Shown here: one piece after another, positions 46,296 through 56,659 of the stretch
How positions within the stretch are numbered: position 1 is the first letter of the stretch
Layout: every line of letters starts with the position of its first letter
Origin: Oreohelix idahoensis
Taxonomy: Eukaryota > Mollusca > Gastropoda > Stylommatophora > Oreohelicidae
Assembly: GCA_024509875.1 (NCBI GenBank)
Contig: JAMPIV010019084.1
Location: 159,001-223,000, forward strand
Reading direction: 5' to 3'
Length of the DNA: 64,000 bases
Notes under the pieces: generated by a model
What the model saw: only the letters and a program-made list of their open reading frames with translations
The model's database searches: none
Told to the model about the DNA's origin: nothing
Translations under genes and position numbers: made by a program

Positions 46296-47613
46296 TGTTG
46301 CCAGTAATTTTAATGAAGGGGACGTGATCTGGAAAATATTAGGTGAGCAGATTAGATTATGGGTTGTCGTTGCTTGAAGACGTGATTGTCTTTAATGTTA
46401 GGTTAAATTGTAATAGTAGAAGTAAGGTTAGAAAGCGTGTGAACGCTAGTCATTTCAATTGTGGAGATTTATTCACTCCGAACTGTTTTGAGCTACGGGT
46501 GTTTTGGTTATTTGTGTCTAGCCCGTGCAAGTAGTGAGACTGAGTGGTGTTTTTGAACAGCCGGGTCTCGTAGCTGTTTTAGGGGGCAGATGTGTATTCC
46601 CGTGGGCAGTGAGTTTTGGGCATCGATCTGGAGAGGTCGCCCCATAGTGTGTGTTCTCGATGGTAAGCCTGTACAGTGCTGAAGATAAGAGGCCATGATT
46701 TGTGTAAGGCCATTATTTCCTGAGAGAGGATAATTGTGTTATGTGAAGACATGTTGATAGGTGAGATTAGTGCAGACTGCTGGGTGAGCAGTATTGTGTG
46801 TATTGTGAGAAGGATCCATTATTATTAATACAGCGCTTATGTGAGTGTAGCACGGCGAGGATGTCCGTTTGCTATCTTTGAGAAGGATCCATTATTATTA
46901 ATACAGCGCTTATGTGAGTGTAGCACGGCGAGGATGTCCGTTTGCTATCTTTGAGAAGGATCCATTATTATTAATACAGCGCTGATGTGAGGAGTATCTG
47001 GAGGATACCATATTTATGTTAGCACGGCGGGATGTCCGGTTGCTAACGGATCCATTATTATTATGAGAGGAGTATCTGGAGGATACCATATTTATGCAGT
47101 AGCACGGCGATGATGTGAGCCGTTTGCTATCTGTGAGAAGGATCCATCATTATTAGGATAGCGCTTATATGAGGAGTATCTGGAGGATACCATATTTATG
47201 CAGTAGCACGGCGATGATGATGTCCGTTTGCTATCTGTGAGGAGGATATTTATATTTATGTTAGCACGGCGATGATGCCCGTTTGCTGGGATCCATTATT
47301 GGAATATTATAGCGCTAATGTGAGGACAGGTGGATAGCGCTGAGTTGAGGAGTATCTTTAAGGAGGCCATGGATATTGTAGTATCTGCATGATTCTGAGA
47401 TGTGAGAAGTACTTTATTATTGTATTGCTATAACTTGTAGTTTGACTATAACTGTGTATTCTGTATTAACGTAACGTGATGTGGTGTAATAAACGTCATT
47501 AACTATCACCAGCCGTTATAACCATCTATGACTTCTACGTGCGTACCTGTGTTGTGAGTGATTGTTCCAACACGCACGCACTCAAGCAACAACAAAGAAA
47601 TCAGCATATAACA
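46296..47613 (+). repeat. Member 2 5' LTR
   Basis: Starts TGTTGCCAGTAATTTTAATG. A degenerate array at about 46811-47330 repeats GGATCCATTATTATTA, ACAGCGCTTATGTGAG and AGCACGGCGAGGATGTCCG. Nearly identical to 52623-54161 apart from the 210-bp insertion there. Confidence 0.93.
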
Positions 47614-47643
47614 TTTGGTGGACCAAATCAACGGGTCGTAACA
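47614..47643 (+). promoter_or_regulatory. Member 2 primer-binding block
   Basis: TTTGGTGGACCAAATCAACG, then GGTCGTAACA, directly after the 5' LTR. It is conserved with member 1 (43570-43602) while the adjoining LTRs are not. Confidence 0.65.
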
Positions 47644-48400
47644 CCCACATTACATTCGCGTGATAAGAGAGTAAATTGGGTCAGATTCTGGACCAGTCAT
47701 TACAAGTGGGAACACTGAACTGTGTTATGTTTGGCTCTGTGTGGGCGTGGCTTAATTCAACTGTACACAGGTATCAGCTGACTGCGCATATCCATCCTCA
47801 TATCTTGGCGTGTTGTGGCAACTAAACTAACTTTATCAGTTGGTTTCGATATCAAACAGCGGTTATCTGATAGCGACATTGATGCCATAATTGTTACAGT
47901 GCTTGTTCCAGTCTTTCCATATGCAGATTCAACTATAGGTGCAGTATTTTGGAGAATTCATCTGCACGTATACCTCAAATAACAAGTTGCGGGGTTGCTG
48001 TGATCGGTTCCTGTCGTCTGATGCATTGTTGAGGACATACTGTGCAGTGGCAGAGATCTGAAGACAAGAGAGCTGAGTCCTTGTACCTTTCTGCAGTGGA
48101 GTAGTTTTAACGTCAGAACTTTGTGATATCCAGTGTGTTGGCGAAAGGGTCGGGATTATCTTCAGATAAGTGCTTTTGTTGTGTGTAAATGTTGCCACTT
48201 CTGTCCATGTCAACAAGCCTCAATCTTCACTATCCTATTCTATTGATAACTATTGTTGTTGTTGTCGATAATTATATCGATTAATTATAGAATATGATGA
48301 TGTACAGGGATTGATGATACAATATTTGAGATCTAAACTTGATTTGGTACAATGAAAGTTTAATTAAGACATATATGGTTGACTAAGTAAACAAGTCACA
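47644..48400 (+). other. Member 2 5' leader
   Basis: Non-coding leader of about 760 bp between the primer block and gag. Nothing specific is recognised. Confidence 0.6.
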
Positions 48401-50326
48401 ATGGATTGTGATACAGATCCGGAGGATATGAGACCTTTATTAGAATATCTGTTTCAAGAAGGTACAGATTTTCAGAGATTAAAAAGCCCAGAGCTTGAGT
48501 CACATGTTATGGACAGGTTTTTGGTCTTTGCATCGAGAGCTCAAAGAGATTTTGCTGATGAGAGATTTCAGTCCATTCCTCATTTGAGTATGGCTAAGGA
48601 TCTGGCAATGTTATTGGTTATGGACCTTCGTGTGTTTTTGGACAATTATATTAGTATTAAACGTGATAGCATATTGAAGAATATGCGTACGTTATTGCTC
48701 GACGGCATGCATAGTGACCAGAAAGAAGAGTTAAAAGAGAGGAAGCAAATAGGAGATATAAAACAGAGTACACAGGAGCAGAGGGAAAGTTGCTTAAAAA
48801 GTACTACTGAAGTGAATAAGCTACATAAAAAAGTGACTAAACTTACAGGTGATTTATGTAAATCAAATTCTGAGCTTGCTTGTGTTCGAGCAAAATTAGA
48901 CTCGGCATTGTGCAAAATTAAAGAGATGGAAGCTCAGGTGGGGAAAAAAATGGCGAAGTTAGAAATCTGACTCAAAAAGTTCAAGAGAAGACGGAGATTT
49001 CTGGGAAATTAAAAGTTCAGATTAAGAAATATGAGAAGTTGTGTAATGAAACACTTACTGATCTATTAAGTGACGATGAGATTTGTGGTCGCCAAATTAA
49101 AGAAAAGGATACCATATCCCTAGAGAAGGTTGATAGGCTTACGAATAGTCATGATATTGAGATTGAGAGGGTTGATAAAGAGAGAGTGAAAGAGTTAATG
49201 ATGGAGAAAGACAAATTGATTAAGATTGAAAATTTGCTAGCAGAGGAAAGCTGCAAGGTCTTAAAAGCTGATAGTTTAAACAAGAAATTAAGTGAACAGA
49301 TTGCACTTAGAGACATTGAGATTGCAGAAGCAAGAAGAAGAATAAATGGTCTGCTTGACGTAGTCTTGAATAGCAATATGTGGTCTTCTGTCAATGTTGA
49401 CAGTGATAGAAAGTTGCTTCTCATCATAGCACTAAAGCAAAAAGCCAGCCTAATACACTTTTTGCGGATTCTACGGTCAAGAATGGTGGACATAGGTCGT
49501 TTCGTGGGAAATATAACTTCCAACGCAATACCAATGATATTTCCAATAATATTGTTTCTTGGCGACAGTCCAACAAAGAGAATTCTACAGTAATAGGCAG
49601 TCCTGTAGATAACAGTACTAAATCACAAGTCAGTGTGTTAAAAACCAACAGCGTATTTATTGACAGATCTGATAAATTGGTAACAAGTAACAAACATACT
49701 ACTGCTTGTTCCATGAAGGAAACAAATGTTGTGAAAAAAATAAAGAGATTGTCAAACCTTCTAGTCATACCCAGTCAAGGCAGTGTGACTCATCTCTTAA
49801 ACATATTGCCACAAGCAAAGAAAAAAATAGTTTTGATAGGAGACATAACCCTAAGGTTATAAAGTACCAAGGGAGTGCATCCTACGGTAACATTTCTTCT
49901 CCTAAAAACAAGAAAAAATGTGACAGATCTCAACATTGTGATTCTAAAAGTTTAGAAAACTATAGCAGAAGTAATTATATGAAAGTTCATCGGTCTAGTA
50001 ATAATTTTTCTGCTAAAAAGCCAGTTCTATCTGATGGACATTGTTATCTAGGAAGAAGTATTAAGCATAACTATTGTAACTGGGATTTAAATCAGTACAA
50101 CGGTGTTGATAGAGCAAATAACAATGCTCTCAAAAGCAATTATAGAGATCGCAACCGGGTTAACTGTGCTCCACATAAGAGCAAGATTATTAGTAATCAG
50201 AGTAATGGGAACGGTAATAAGTTCTTAAATGCTTTTGCTTGTCATGCTGATAGGTTTGAGAGTGTATCTCGGTCTTGTGAAGGTAGTAAATTTTTTTCAG
50301 CCTACCGCACTGACGACCGTGAATAG
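48401..50326 (+). pseudogene. Member 2 Gag-like coiled-coil protein, frameshifted
   Basis: Starts at ATG 48401. The N-terminal domain (RPLLEYLFQEG, ADERFQSIPHLSMAKDLAM) aligns with member 1. A frame break at about 48968 and others near 49420 and 49600-49706 separate a coiled coil (49039-49400; LAEESCKVLKADSLNKKLSE, ARRRINGLLDVVL) and a basic Asn/Ser/Lys-rich tail (49706-50326). The tail ends near FACHADRFESVSRSCEG, a degraded form of the Cys motif of member 1. The protein would be about 640 residues. Particle assembly is inferred from architecture only. Confidence 0.72.
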
Positions 50327-52580
50327 GTCAAGTTGTCCCTGAGACTTCTATGTTGTCTGCTATGTGACGAGAATTGTTGACATCGCAGAAGGGCACAACC
50401 TTACACCACGGAGTTTGTGTAATTGTGTAGTGAACTTTTCCGTGTTCCCTCATAATCTTACCATTGATTAAAATAGATATTTTCATTTGTATTGTCACAC
50501 AGCGAGCGACTTTGCGAGGGGAATCACCATTCTAATTTGACATTACCTGCGAGAGATATAGATCACTATGTACCATTTATCCATTCAAGCGAGCCTAGAC
50601 AGTACGTTAACCCACCGTGTCATGATGTCACCTCGCGTGTTGATGAGATGTTCGCAAGACCTCGAAGGAATTATTTTTTTTTTCAAAGGTCCTGTTTATT
50701 TTTTGTTCTGTTTACAAACACTGAATGTTATTGTATTCTTTAGTTCATATGTTGTTAATGAAATATTTTGTAATCTCTTTGTAACATTTGATTGCCATAA
50801 TTATTTTTTGGTTGTTACTTATATGACTGTATTTTAATTATGCATTAAATAATTGCTATGCACAAACTTATTTACTGAGACAATGTAATAGTCATTTTCA
50901 TAGATAGTCCTGAGTGTTTTTATGCACTACTTAAAATTTTGGTTTTGTTTTTCATCATGGGTTTCATACCATGTTTAGTTAACATATTTATATACAGATT
51001 ATTTGAATTAATTGTTTAGTGAAAGGTAATTTTAAACGTAACTTGTATGTATTATTAATGATTTTGCGTTGAAGTTAAGGACGTATTCTGAAACTTGGTT
51101 TCCATTTTTTCTAAATTATGACATTTGATAATTTAAACAATTCGATTTTTTTGTCAGCTAGAATCAACTTAAATTTCCTATTAAATTAAGTGGGTAGATT
51201 AACAGCGACGGCTGATACTCTTGTTCATTTAAAGAATTTAGATATCTGATTATAATACATAGTTAAGATAAATAATATTACACTTATATATATTTATAAC
51301 TTCGTTTGTAGATAACAGTTTATTACCCAATGTGACGTTTCTTTGATGTATTTTTTTTTTAAAGAAGAGAAAAAAAAACTTGTTTTTCATGTATGTCTGT
51401 TTAAAGATAAGATTATTTTTATGTTACTCAGCTAATTTAATTGTTAGTTATTAATTATAGCTACATATTACTTAGAAATAAAAATACTATTTTTATTTAA
51501 CCTAACGATAAGAAGCATTTTTTGTATTGTAATTTTTTGGAAAATGTGTTTTGGACATTGTGATATTTTTTTTTCTGCGCCAGCGCTAGATTGTATGTTA
51601 AGGTTACTATTATGTAATGACATTAATTCTTTGAAAATGTTTTGATGTTTGGATGTATTTTTTGGTAGTTAGCGCTTGACTATGCGTCAATGCGAAACTT
51701 GTGTTAGCGTTAATATTTTTTGTTTGGGTGATATTTGATGTAATTTATTTTTAGTTATGTATAAGCTTATAATTTAGTTAAATTACTTATTATGCTGTGC
51801 TTGTCATAAGCTTTCTTTTTTTGTGTTAGTATATAAATATACTTTAGCATTTTTGTATTTTACAATACGTTGTAACATTTGGATAGTTATTGTTAGGTGT
51901 TGTTACCAACTTTCTTTACATTTGCATCTTTACTTTCATCTCTCTTTGTTGACTATTCGTCATTTCTTTACATCTTGTCTGTTGTCTTTTCAGTATTGTC
52001 TAATATTTTGTTTATGCTTCCGTGTTTCATCTTTGATGTAATTCATACTTCTAGTATACTTTTTTCGTGTTACGCTATTTATACTTTCATTCTTTGTAGT
52101 GTTAAGTTAATTATGTGATTTTAGATAATGTAATTGGTTCTTATAGTTCTATTTGTTTTACATGTATGGAATTGTTGTCTTCATTGTCATCTTATGATTC
52201 TATTTGATGCTTATCATATTCCCGTTTCATATTTTGTCTTTTCGCTTACGATAGTTTATTTTCTGTTTAGTTTGTATTATGTATACTTAGTTTGGTTTTG
52301 TATTAGATTAATTTTTTGGCATGCTTGAATGAGTATGTTGGATGATTTAGTCGTTATCTTACATTTATTGATGATATTTTTGTAGATGTGCTATGTTCTC
52401 TTGTCATAGGTATATTTATGTAGGTAATTGATAGAACTTCATCAATTTTTTTAAATTTTTGGGAATTCATTAAAGAGATATTTGACATAACTTCATTGAC
52501 AGTTAAATTTTTGGGAGTTTATTTTTGTACGTATTTGATATAATTTCATTAACCTTTAAATTTTTGGATCTTAAATTTTC
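50327..52580 (+). other. Member 2 long non-coding 3' region
   Basis: T-rich 2.25 kb with no supported gene. Shared patches with member 1 lie at about 51960-52030 and 52270-52350, in the same order and distance from the 3' LTR. Confidence 0.6.
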
Positions 52581-52622
52581 AAAAAAATGATAAATCATTT
52601 TTTCCCGGACGGGGTGGCAAAC
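52581..52622 (+). promoter_or_regulatory. Member 2 terminal stem-loop and polypurine tract
   Basis: A7-TGAT (52581-52591), a short loop and ATCA-T6 (52594-52603) form a stem. CCCGGACGGGGTGGCAAAC ends at the LTR. GGACGGGG is the likely plus-strand primer. Confidence 0.75.
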
Positions 52623-54161
52623 TGTTGCCAGTAATTTTAATGAAGGGGACGTGATCTGGAAAATATTAGGTGAGCAGATTAGATTATGGGTTGTCGTTGC
52701 TTGAAGACGTGATTGTCTTTAATGTTAGGTTAAATTGTAATAGTAGAAGTAAGGTTAGAAAGCGTGTGAACGCTAGTCATTTCAATTGTGGAGATTTATT
52801 CACTCCGAACTGTTTTGAGCTACGGGTGTTTTGGCTATTTGTGTCTAGCCCGTGCAAGTAGTGAGACTGAGTGGTGTTTTTGAACAGCCGGGTCTCGTAG
52901 CTGTTTTAGGGGGAAGATGTGTATTCCCGTGGGCAGTGAGTTTGGGCATCGATCTGGAGAGGTCGGCCCCATAGTGTGTGTTCTTGATGGTAAGCCTGTA
53001 CAGTGCTGAAGATAAGAGGCCATGATTTGTGTAATCCAACGGGCTGATCACCCGTTTGCCAGTCACTTCGATTACGGAAACAACAGCAAATGGATTGATT
53101 TGCCGTTGCCCTAAAGACGCCAATAGGCGTGATGGGAAACAATGGCAAAGAAAACCTATCTGCTGTTGCCCTAAGACGCCACTAGGCGTAATGGCCACTG
53201 ACTGCTTTGACGGTCGGTGGCTAAGGACGGAAGAAGAAGAAGAAGATTTGTGTAAGGCCATTATTTCCTGAGAGAGGATAATTGTGTTATGTGAAGACAT
53301 GTTGATAGGTGAGATTAGTGCAGACTGCTGAGTGAGCAGTATTGTGTGTATTGTGAGAAGGATCCATTATTATTAATACAGCGCTTATGTGAGTGTAGCA
53401 CGGCGAGGATGTCCGTTTGCTATCTTTGAGAAGGATCCATTATTATTAATACAGCGCTTATGTGAGTGTAGCACGGCGAGGATGTCCGTTTGCTATCTTT
53501 GAGAAGGATCCATTATTATTAATACAGCGCTGATGTGAGGAGTATCTGGAGGATACCATATTTATGTTAGCACGGCGGGATGTCCGGTTGCTAACGGATC
53601 CATTATTATTATGAGAGGAGTATCTGGAGGATACCATATTTATGCAGTAGCACGGCGATGATGTGAGCCGTTTGCTATCTGTGAGAAGGATCCATCATTA
53701 TTAGGATAGCGCTTATATGAGGAGTATCTGGAGGATACCATATTTATGCAGTAGCACGGCGATGATGATGTCCGTTTGCTATCTGTGAGGAGGATATTTA
53801 TATTTATGTTAGCACGGCGATGATGCCCGTTTGCTGGGATCCATTATTGGAATATTATAGCGCTAATGTGAGGACAGGTGGATAGCGCTGAGTTGAGGAG
53901 TATCTTTAAGGAGGCCATGGATATTGTAGTATCTGCATGATTCTGAGATGTGAGAAGTACTTTATTATTGTATTGCTATAACTTGTAGTTTGACTATAAC
54001 TGTGTATTCTGTATTAACGTAACGTGTTGTGGTGTAATAAACGTCATTAACTATCACCAGCCGTTATAACCATCTATGACTTCTACGTGCGTACCTGTGT
54101 TGTGAGTGATTGTTCCAACACGCACGCACTCAAGCAACAACAAAGAAATCAGCATATAACA
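52623..54161 (+). repeat. Member 2 3' LTR
   Basis: Matches 46296-47613 with the extra insertion at 53035-53244. Ends AGCATATAACA. Confidence 0.93.
53035..53244 (+). mobile_element. 210-bp SINE-like insertion with (GAA)n tail
   Basis: Absent from the other LTR. Flanked by an 11-bp target duplication, GATTTGTGTAA (53024-53034 and 53245-53255). It starts TCCAACGGGCTGATCACCC and ends in GAAGAAGAAGAA. No convincing pol III boxes are seen. A fragment of the same family, inverted, lies at 54619-54715. Confidence 0.85.
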
Positions 54162-55859
54162 TTGAGAAAGACATATCAAACAGATGGGCAGAATACGTAA
54201 AAGAACTATTCGAGGACAACAGAGGTAAAAAACCATCACCAGATTCTAATGAAGGCCCAAACATTCTCAGATCAGAAGTAGAGAATGCCATACATATTAT
54301 ACAAAAAGGAAAATCAGCAGGCATGGATAACATAAAAATTGAAATGATAGAAGCTCTGGAGAGCTTTGGTATAGATACAATCACAGAAATATGCAACGAT
54401 ATATACAATACAGGATATATACCACACGACATGAAGACATCAGTTTTTATAACATTGCCCAAAAAACCAAATGCAACAGAATGTTCAGACTTCAGAACAA
54501 TCAGCCTGATGAGTCATGCAATTAAGATACTGCTCAAAATCATACAGGAAAGAATAAAAAGTAAAGTAGACAGCGAAATCCAAGAAGAACAGTTTGGTTT
54601 TAGACGGAACAGTGGAACTCATCTCATAATCGGAACCTCTTCTACCCCGTGAAACGAGGTGTAATCGAAGTGACTTGGCAAACAGGTGATTAGCCCATTG
54701 TGCCCACAGTGGAACAAGAGAGGCAATATTTTGCCTAAGAATATTAGCAGAAAAATATACAGAGGTCCAAAAAAGTGTGTATATGTGCTTCATTGACTAT
54801 AAGAAGGCTTTTGACAGAGTCCATCATGAGAAAATAATTGAATGCCTCAAAGACATAGGTATTGATGGAAAAGATATAAGAATACTCAGTAACCTTTATT
54901 GGGAGCAAACTGCCACAGTAAGATCTGGAAGGAATTATTCACCATACATAGACATAAAAAGAGGTGTCAGACAAGGTGGTGTGCTGTCCCCTTGCCTATT
55001 TAATTTATACACCGAAAAAATTTTCAAACAGATACAGGAAATACCAGGACTGAACATCAGTGGAAGGTCAATAAATAACCTTAGATATGCAGATGATACC
55101 GTGTTGTTAGCTGAAAGTGAACAGGAGTTACAAGAACTAGTGAAGCAAGTGAACAGCATAAGTCATGAATATGGACTCGACATTAATATTGAGAAAACAA
55201 AAACTATGATAATTAGCAAAACAGACGATAAACCCACATTAAAGATAAGCGTAAATGGGAAAATCCTGGAACAAGTCAAGAGCTACGTATATCTTGGTCA
55301 TATAATAACAGAAGATGGCAGATGTGAAACAGAAATCAAGAAGAGAATAGGAATGGCCAAAGCCACATTCAACAACATGAAACATATACTGACATCCAAA
55401 CAGTTATCTCACAAATTAAAACTGAGAATCATAAAGTGTTATATATATTCTGCATTTCTGTATGGTGCGGAAACATGGACGATGAATAAGAATTTGGAAG
55501 AAAGAATTGAGGCTCTTGAAATGTGGATATATAGAAGAATGGGGCGTATCTCATGGAAAGAGATGAAAACAAATAAGGAGGTCCTAGAAAATCTAGGTAT
55601 GAAAAGAGAACTACTGAGGGAGGTCAAAGTTCGGCAGCTAAAATACTTTGGCCACATAAAAAGGCATAACACCTTGCAGAAGACCATAACAGAAGGGAGA
55701 GCTGAAGGCAAACGTGCAAGGGAAAGACAGCGCTATAAGTGGAAAGATAACATCAAGAGATGGACAGGAAAGAGTCTATCAGAGTGCACCACCAAGACAA
55801 GAGACAGAAGACGTTGGAGATCCATTACAGCCAACCTTCGTTGTGGAGATGGCAACTGA
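54162..55859 (+). pseudogene. RTE LINE ORF, reverse transcriptase and C-terminal domain
   Basis: It resumes at KDISNRWAEYVKELF after member 2. The reverse transcriptase carries GKSAGMDNI, QFGFRRNSGT, FIDYKKAFDRVHH with the first catalytic Asp, RQGGVLSPCLFN and RYADDTVLLA with the YADD catalytic pair (about 55084-55113). The C-terminal part (RQLKYFGHIKR, DRRRWRSI) is typical of RTE proteins and ends at TGA 55857-55859. A 97-bp insertion at 54619-54715 shifts the frame and adds a stop. Otherwise the frame is clean. Confidence 0.92.
54619..54715 (-). mobile_element. 97-bp SINE-like fragment in the LINE ORF
   Basis: Flanked by a 10-bp duplication, ACAGTGGAAC (54609-54618 and 54706-54715). The reverse complement of its inner part (GGGCTAATCACCTGTTTGCC, AGTCACTTCGATTACA) matches 53041-53077, so it is a short or truncated member of the 210-bp family. 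Confidence 0.82.
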
Positions 55860-55868
55860 TGATGATGA

Positions 55869-56589
55869 TTAGTACCTAACATATTCTTTGTCAGCAAGTC
55901 CTAAGGCACCCAAATATATAAGTTTTAAGGGAGCTAAGTGGCTGCGTTCAAAATATGTATTTTCTTCTAGGATAGTCGTGCTGTTGCCACCTCCTCACAT
56001 CCAAACTTTATGGTGTCTGCTGTACTGTCAGACTAATGTCAGGAGGTTAGACATAAAACAGTAGAATGTCATGTTTCCTAATAAGAATTTTACAGGTTTT
56101 TAAACCTAACTCTCGTAGTAGTAGTGTTTTTTATCACTGTCTATTTGAAAAAAAAGTTAGTGCTTCTGGCCTTACGCGGGGAGGGTGGCATTAATTGTAT
56201 ATCGCGAGACGCGTGTTAGTGTTGCATGCGTTCCTGCTTTCAGCCCTCCCTCTCTCTATCCTAAGTTCATCTGTCTTTTCATCACGCCGTGTATAAAATG
56301 AAATTAATGGAAGTATTAATTTAGGTCATTACGCAGGGTGCCTAGCTCAAGGTTTTCTTAGAAATACAGTACACGTTTTATTGTAGAAAGCGTGTATTGA
56401 TGCAGTAGGCTTTACTATCAACGTGAAAACGTTACAATTTGCAGACGAAGTAGAAAAAAGGAGGATTTTTGTACGCCATTGTGACAGCACTGTGCTTTTA
56501 CCATTGCTCTTTCCTTTTATCGAATTTATGTGTTAGGCTTTACATTTTCCTTTTAATTTATATATGTGTATTTAGAATGTCTCACGACA
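55869..56589 (-). repeat. Gypsy-B 3' LTR, second part
   Basis: Begins with the second copy of TTAGTACCT and matches 62402-63120 to its end, TCTCACGACA. Confidence 0.92.
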
Positions 56590-56608
56590 AATTCTCCCCT
56601 CTTAAAAC
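56590..56608 (-). promoter_or_regulatory. Gypsy-B polypurine tract
   Basis: On the minus strand AAGAGGGGAGAATT ends at the LTR start TGTCGTGAGAC. A classic purine tract without the A/T stem-loop found in Gypsy-A. Confidence 0.8.
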
Positions 56609-56659
56609 AGACGTTATATGTCAGTCTATAATTCTATATACACATAGAGAAATTTATTA

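Larger units (their letters stand above)
46296..54161 (+). mobile_element. Gag-only LTR element, member 2
   Basis: The LTRs are 46296-47613 and 52623-54161, TGTTGCC to TATAACA. The flanks ATGAG (46291-46295) and TTGAG (54162-54166) are a 5-bp target duplication with one difference. Internally: primer block, gag-like gene (48401-50326), 2.25 kb of non-coding DNA, stem-loop with purine tract. It disrupts the LINE ORF between the endonuclease and the reverse transcriptase. No polymerase genes are visible. It matches member 1 in every structural part while the sequences, including the LTRs, have diverged strongly, so the two are separate lineages of one type. Confidence 0.86.
36500..55868 (+). 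mobile_element. RTE-clade LINE, host of two LTR insertions
   Basis: A 9-bp target duplication, TTAGTACCT, flanks it (36491-36499 and 55869-55877). The 5' part (36500-36997) is non-coding. The single ORF is split into 45039-46295 and 54162-55859 by two LTR elements. The 3' end is a short (GAT)n run right after the stop codon, as in many RTE elements. Without insertions it would be about 3.4 kb, the usual RTE size, so it is close to full length. Confidence 0.9.

Noticed and set aside
50492..52328. Short hydrophobic frames that might encode an envelope protein in member 2
   Set aside because: They are rich in Phe/Leu because the region is T-rich, have no signal peptide, cleavage site or Cys pattern, and are not conserved as protein in member 1.
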